NCBI GenBank assembly: GCA_021371965.1
Contig: JAJFVE010000113.1
Span: 43,683 to 107,682, forward strand
Reading direction: 5' to 3'
From: Planctomycetaceae bacterium
GTDB taxonomy: Bacteria; Planctomycetota; Phycisphaerae; SM23-33
Length of the DNA stretch: 64,000 nucleotides
Positions 60,324 to 64,000 of this stretch are shown here, in pieces. The notes under the pieces were generated by a model. The model saw only the letters and a program-made list of their open reading frames with translations, ran no database searches and was not told where the DNA came from. A program made the position numbers and the translations under genes. The first letter of the stretch is position 1; the number at the start of each line of letters is the position of its first letter.

Positions 60324-62714
60324 ATGTGGCCGTTTAAGAAGAAGTTGAGGTCTCGCCGCCTGGACATCCGCCGGCGCACCGCCGCCATCGTGGTCAATCC
60401 CTGGCTGCACTTTCGCGACGGTGGCGGTCCGCGCGGGCTGCTGCTGGCGGTGGTGTTTTTCTGCGGGGTGCTGCTGCTGGACAGCCGCCCGCTCGACCCG
60501 CTGCCGTACATGGTCGGGCAATACGTTCCGGGGGACATTCATTCCCGCGTGGCCTTCCAGACCCAGCCCGAGCACCTGCTGCGGGAATACATCAGCAACG
60601 TCAACCAGTCCACCCTGGCGACGTTCGCCTTCAACGAGCGCCTGGCCAGGGACATCATCGAGGACCTGACCGCCTTGCCTGCCGCGGTGGAGGTTGCCTC
60701 GCTGATGCCCGCCCCGCCGGCCTCGGCGCCGGCGTCGGGAATGGTCCCGACGACGGGGCAGGCCCAGGCGCTGGCCCTGCTCAAGAAGTTCGGCATGGAC
60801 GGCGGGCGGAGCCTGGCGTCGTGGTCGCCGTACCTGACGCCCGCGGGCCGGCAGAAGTTCAAGAGCGAAGTGGACCAGCTCAAGGGCCGCCTGCGCAGCT
60901 CGGCCATCATCAACAGCGCCGAAATCGCCGAGCAGATGAAACGTACCGTGACCGACGTGTGGCTGTCGTATCCCGGCGGGCGAGAGTCCAAGGACCTCCA
61001 GAGCCTCGTGCGGGCCGACCGCTCGGTCGAAGTTGGCGACGAGACCGATCACCTGGCCCTGGTCTTCGACGCGCCCATCCGCACCGACATCCGGACCTAT
61101 CTGATGAAGATGCTCGTCGGCAGCAGTCCGCCGCTGTACTTCAAGGACACCGGCGCCAGCCTCAAGGACATCGACGAGCGCGTCACGCGCCTCAAGGCCG
61201 AACCGCCCAGCGAAAAGTACGTCGCCGGGCAGGTGCTGGTACGCGCCAGCCGCCGCGACGGCGACCCGGCCCCCAAGGCCCTGACACAGGACGACCTGCT
61301 GCTGCTGGCCCGCGAGCACGAGGCCTTTCTCCAGCAGGAAAGCGTGCAGGACCCCTGGGCGCACTGGCGCCGGGCCACGGCCCGCGCGGGCATCCTGCTG
61401 CTGCTGATGGCCGTGCTCTGCCGCTACGTCTGGCGGTACCAGAGGCAAGTCATCACCTCGCTCTGGCAGGGCCTGGGCGTCACGGTGGTGATGCTGGGCA
61501 TGCTGGCCGTCAGCAAGATCATGGTCCAGGGGCTGGGATGGAACCCGCACGCCGTCGTGCTGCCGGTCATCATGACCACCACCGTCCTGACCATCGCCTA
61601 CAACCACCGCTTCTCCATCGCCATGGGAACCGTCCTGGCGATGATGACCGTCCTGCAGTTGCGCGGCGACATCGATCTGCTGATGGTCCTGCTGGCGGGA
61701 ATGACCGGCAGCATCGTCTTTCTCAACGAGGTGCGGCGGCGCAGCAAGCTCATCGAGGTCTCCGCCGTCGCGGCATTGGTGGCGCTGCTGGCGACGACCG
61801 CGCTGGGCATTGCCGCCGACGTGCCGCTTCGGTTCATCGCCCTCAACGCCGCCTGGACGGCGGGCTTCGCCCTGCTGGCGGGGTTCCTCATCCAGGGCGT
61901 CCTGCCGCTGATCGAGCGGATGTTCGACGTGGCCACCAGCATGACGCTGCTGGAATGGTGCGACGCCTCCAAGCCCCTGCTCAAGCGTCTGGCGATGGAG
62001 GCCCCGGGCACCTACAACCACTCGCTGCAACTGGGCGCTATCTGCGAATCGGCCGCCGAGGCCATCGGGGCCCGCGGGTTGATGGCGCGGGTGGGGGCGT
62101 ACTATCACGACGTCGGCAAGGTCAACAAACCCCACTATTTCAGCGAGAACACCGGCGGCGACTCCAACCACGAGGGGCTCTCGCCGACGATGAGCATGCT
62201 GGTCATCATTGCCCACGTCAAGGACGGGCTGGAGATGGCCCACCAGTACGGCCTGCCGCAGGTCCTGCACCAGTTCATCGCCACGCACCACGGAACGACG
62301 CTGGTGCAGTACTTCTACCACGAGGCCACTCGCCAAAGTAATGGCGACCGCCCCCCCGAGGAGCAGGAGTTCCGCTACGGCGGACCCAGGCCCGCCTCGA
62401 AAGAAGCGGGAATCCTCATGCTGGCCGATGCGGCCGAATCGTCCGTGCGGGCGCTGGCCAACCCCACGCCCGGACAGATCGAGGACCAGGTGCACACCAT
62501 GGTCTCGCGGCGCCTGATGGACGGGCAGCTCGACGACTGCGAAATGACCCTCCAGGAAGTGCACCGCGTCGAGGCCTCGCTCATCAAGAGCATCTGCGGC
62601 ATCTACCACAGCCGCATCGCCTACCCCGCCCTGCCGGGCCAGAAGATCGCCGGCTCGGAACAGCCTGTATGCGAGGAACCGTCCCCCGCCCCACCGCCGG
62701 TGACCAACGGATAG
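60324..62714 (+). CDS. 7TM-HD domain phosphodiesterase (PgpH-like)
   Basis: 796 aa. One N-terminal transmembrane helix (about 38-54), a large extracellular domain (about 55-345), about six further helices (350-540), and an HD domain (about 565-740) with YHDVGKVNKP (near 593-602), TGGDSNHEGLSP and ATHHGTT (653-659). The layout matches PgpH-type cyclic-di-AMP phosphodiesterases. phoH precedes it; the usual ybeY is missing. No clear Shine-Dalgarno before the ATG. Confidence 0.88.
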   Translation: MWPFKKKLRSRRLDIRRRTAAIVVNPWLHFRDGGGPRGLLLAVVFFCGVLLLDSRPLDPLPYMVGQYVPGDIHSRVAFQTQPEHLLREYISNVNQSTLATFAFNERLARDIIEDLTALPAAVEVASLMPAPPASAPASGMVPTTGQAQALALLKKFGMDGGRSLASWSPYLTPAGRQKFKSEVDQLKGRLRSSAIINSAEIAEQMKRTVTDVWLSYPGGRESKDLQSLVRADRSVEVGDETDHLALVFDAPIRTDIRTYLMKMLVGSSPPLYFKDTGASLKDIDERVTRLKAEPPSEKYVAGQVLVRASRRDGDPAPKALTQDDLLLLAREHEAFLQQESVQDPWAHWRRATARAGILLLLMAVLCRYVWRYQRQVITSLWQGLGVTVVMLGMLAVSKIMVQGLGWNPHAVVLPVIMTTTVLTIAYNHRFSIAMGTVLAMMTVLQLRGDIDLLMVLLAGMTGSIVFLNEVRRRSKLIEVSAVAALVALLATTALGIAADVPLRFIALNAAWTAGFALLAGFLIQGVLPLIERMFDVATSMTLLEWCDASKPLLKRLAMEAPGTYNHSLQLGAICESAAEAIGARGLMARVGAYYHDVGKVNKPHYFSENTGGDSNHEGLSPTMSMLVIIAHVKDGLEMAHQYGLPQVLHQFIATHHGTTLVQYFYHEATRQSNGDRPPEEQEFRYGGPRPASKEAGILMLADAAESSVRALANPTPGQIEDQVHTMVSRRLMDGQLDDCEMTLQEVHRVEASLIKSICGIYHSRIAYPALPGQKIAGSEQPVCEEPSPAPPPVTNG

Positions 62715-63240
62715 CACAGAGCTATCGGTTGTCAGCTTTCAGCTGTCAGCTACAGAGCCCTGCCGCTTGCAGCTTGGCGTCTTCAGGTGCGCATGTCGAA
62801 GGCATGGAGGACGCCAATCCACGAAGCGGGCGTACCTCAAACCAGCATCACCTATACCACATTGTGCTTCCTTGCACTTTGTTGTACTTTTCACAGCCAC
62901 AGCAAATTTCGGGAGACAGATGCGTCGCCCCCCTTGCCGCCGCCGGGCAACATGCCGCAGGACCGGATCGCTTGGGTCAACAGCCGGCGCAGCGATGAGG
63001 TGCTTTTGCGGTGCTATTGCGGTGCATTTTCGGGGGCTTTGGAGAGTTTTCGCAAACAATCGCGTCCTTCTGCAAACTGCGCACGTTGGTACCCCGTTTA
63101 CCACTATCTGCCCCGCTCCCCGTGCCCCAGAAGCAGCAATGTCCACAGGCAACTGCCTTGAATGATCGGCCCACAAAGTGCCTCAACCACCAGACCCCCG
63201 CGTTACACTTGAGATGTTAATTCGCCAAATCTGACAGACC
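62715..63240. other. Gene-free, lower-GC region with family G and H repeats
   Basis: Contains the family G copy (62720-62751) and a family H arm (62761-62786). Open frames on both strands here show no recognisable domain or start signal, so none is called. Confidence 0.55.
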
Positions 63241-63269
63241 TTGCCTTGGCCTCCAGTTCGCTCTACAAT
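63241..63269 (+). promoter_or_regulatory. Sigma-70 promoter of the HIRAN-like gene
   Basis: TTGCCT (63241-63246) and TACAAT (63264-63269) are 17 bases apart, 36 bases before the start codon. Confidence 0.6.
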
Positions 63270-63305
63270 GCTTTCATCATTTCGTTCCGGTGAAAGGGCA
63301 AGACC

Positions 63306-63854
63306 ATGATTATCTACACCTGTAGAGGTTGTGGAGAAGAACTGGAATCCCCCGTCAGCCTAATCGGCCAATTGGAACCCTGCCCAATTTGCAGACGCAA
63401 GAACAGAGTCCCCAGCCCTGAAGAATTGGCAGCGGAAGACGCTCGATGCAAAGAAAAGGCAAGAGAGGAAGAAGAGCGACACCGGAGGCCGGCCAAGCTC
63501 GATTCCGGTTTTGTACCCCACGAGATACCGTGCCTTTTAGTTGCAGGCATCATGGACGAGGGCAAGCAGCGTCTCGTGAAGAAGTGCCGAGAGAAGCAGC
63601 CCATTCTCCTCGTTCGAAAGAACAGGCGTGTGGTTCATGTGTGTGCGAGGATGGGCATATTCAATCGTGTCAAAGAACTTGGCTATGTGCCTGAACGGTA
63701 CGCCGCGCCGATTTCCAAGTTGATGGACAAGGGATGGGTTGCGGAGGCAGAAATCTTCTCAGTCATTTCGGGCGTGGGACTCAATGGAATTGGCAAAAGA
63801 TACACCCTGCGAATAAGGGGACAAATGAAACCGCCGCAGTGGGAGGGGGAATAA
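63306..63854 (+). CDS. Zinc-ribbon protein with HIRAN-like C-terminal domain
   Basis: 182 aa. Cys6, Cys9, Cys26 and Cys29 form an N-terminal zinc ribbon. A charged helical linker (residues 37-65) follows, and the C-terminal 105 residues, with LGYVPERYAAPISKLMDKGW near 127-146, resemble the HIRAN domain used in DNA-repair and phage proteins. AAAGGG lies nine bases before the ATG. Lower GC than its neighbours and the adjacent RAYT transposase end suggest an acquired region. Confidence 0.55.
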   Translation: MIIYTCRGCGEELESPVSLIGQLEPCPICRRKNRVPSPEELAAEDARCKEKAREEEERHRRPAKLDSGFVPHEIPCLLVAGIMDEGKQRLVKKCREKQPILLVRKNRRVVHVCARMGIFNRVKELGYVPERYAAPISKLMDKGWVAEAEIFSVISGVGLNGIGKRYTLRIRGQMKPPQWEGE

Positions 63855-63871
63855 AGGGAGGAATAAAGGGG

Positions 63872-64000
63872 TCAGGTACCTTTTTCTGCGTTTCTCGGTC
63901 GGCCGCGGGGGCGGAGGGTGCTTTCCAGGCCCCATTCTGCGGCCATTCGCTTTACCCACGACTCGCGGCCGAAGGGCACGCCACGCTCGATGCACCGCTG
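63872..64000 (-). CDS. REP-associated tyrosine transposase (RAYT), C-terminal fragment cut by window edge
   Basis: The minus-strand frame open from the window edge encodes 42 residues ending in a TGA: RGVPFGRESWVKRMAAEWGL followed by ESTLRPRGRPRNAEKGT. This is the characteristic C-terminus of RAYT (TnpA-REP, Y1 transposase) proteins. The stop lies in GGTACCTGACCCC, a sequence often found at RAYT ends. The catalytic part lies beyond the window, so intactness is unknown. Confidence 0.8.
   Translation of the reverse strand, partial: QRCIERGVPFGRESWVKRMAAEWGLESTLRPRGRPRNAEKGT

Noticed and set aside
62739..63176. Overlapping open frames on both strands between the 7TM-HD and HIRAN-like genes
   Set aside because: No start signals or recognisable domains; codon pattern is unlike the surrounding genes.
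63759..63995. Minus-strand frame starting with GTG over the right window end
   Set aside because: It overlaps the HIRAN-like gene, and the other frame there encodes the RAYT C-terminus.

Overview
The window reads as chromosomal DNA of a planctomycete, most likely of the Phycisphaerae type. The reasons are high GC, several large secreted proteins with no family I recognise, two type II-like pseudopilin genes, a GH29 fucosidase and other carbohydrate genes, a eukaryote-like UDP-sugar pyrophosphorylase, and intergenic DNA full of short dispersed inverted repeats. No rRNA, CRISPR array or complete insertion sequence was found. One tRNA (Gln, anticodon CTG) is present.

Layout. At 1-1100 are the end of apt and a MntP-type manganese exporter. 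At 1250-10775 is a long, tightly overlapping co-directional operon: GYF/zinc-ribbon membrane proteins, a DUF4129 protein, a DUF4350 protein, MoxR ATPase, DUF58, SpoIIM/DUF95 and RDD, followed by miaA. At 11844-27624, all on the minus strand, are an SGNH-like hydrolase, two very large tandem paralogous secreted/membrane proteins (2524 and 1095 aa), tRNA-Gln, a PD40/TPR protein with one CxxCH motif, and a PilZ protein. At 27800-34840 are a LeuC-type dehydratase, a LURP-one-like protein, a sialidase-like secreted protein, GH29, prfA, rpmE and a second GGQ release-factor-like gene. At 34882-39130 are an ECF sigma/anti-sigma pair, a lower-GC SUKH-like gene between inverted repeat arms, a VOC protein, truB with an in-frame repeat insertion, and DUF2203. 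At 39246-48000 are flotillin/NfeD, an RNase Z-like hydrolase, a TPR lipoprotein, a coiled-coil protein, another ECF sigma, a GAF/PP2C phosphatase and nth. At 48069-56758 are an indolepyruvate oxidoreductase fused to a GltD-like flavoprotein, a Gfo/Idh/MocA oxidoreductase, NAD kinase and a UDP-sugar pyrophosphorylase. At 57000-62714 are two pseudopilins, phoH and a 7TM-HD phosphodiesterase. At the right edge are a HIRAN-like zinc-ribbon protein and the C-terminus of a REP-associated (RAYT) transposase.

How the genes work together. The 1.3-10.8 kb operon looks like a membrane-associated MoxR chaperone system. The sigma/anti-sigma overlap, the prfA-rpmE-RF-like cluster, the NfeD-flotillin pair, the nadK-UDPGP pair and the phoH-HD pair are conventional functional neighbours.

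The most unusual features are: (1) a triplicated large extracellular module in adjacent giant genes; (2) the oxidoreductase fusion; and (3) at least nine families of short dispersed repeats, many built as two inverted arms around a spacer. Some lie in-frame inside genes (truB and the DUF4129 protein), one pair brackets the SUKH gene, and a RAYT transposase end lies in the same window.
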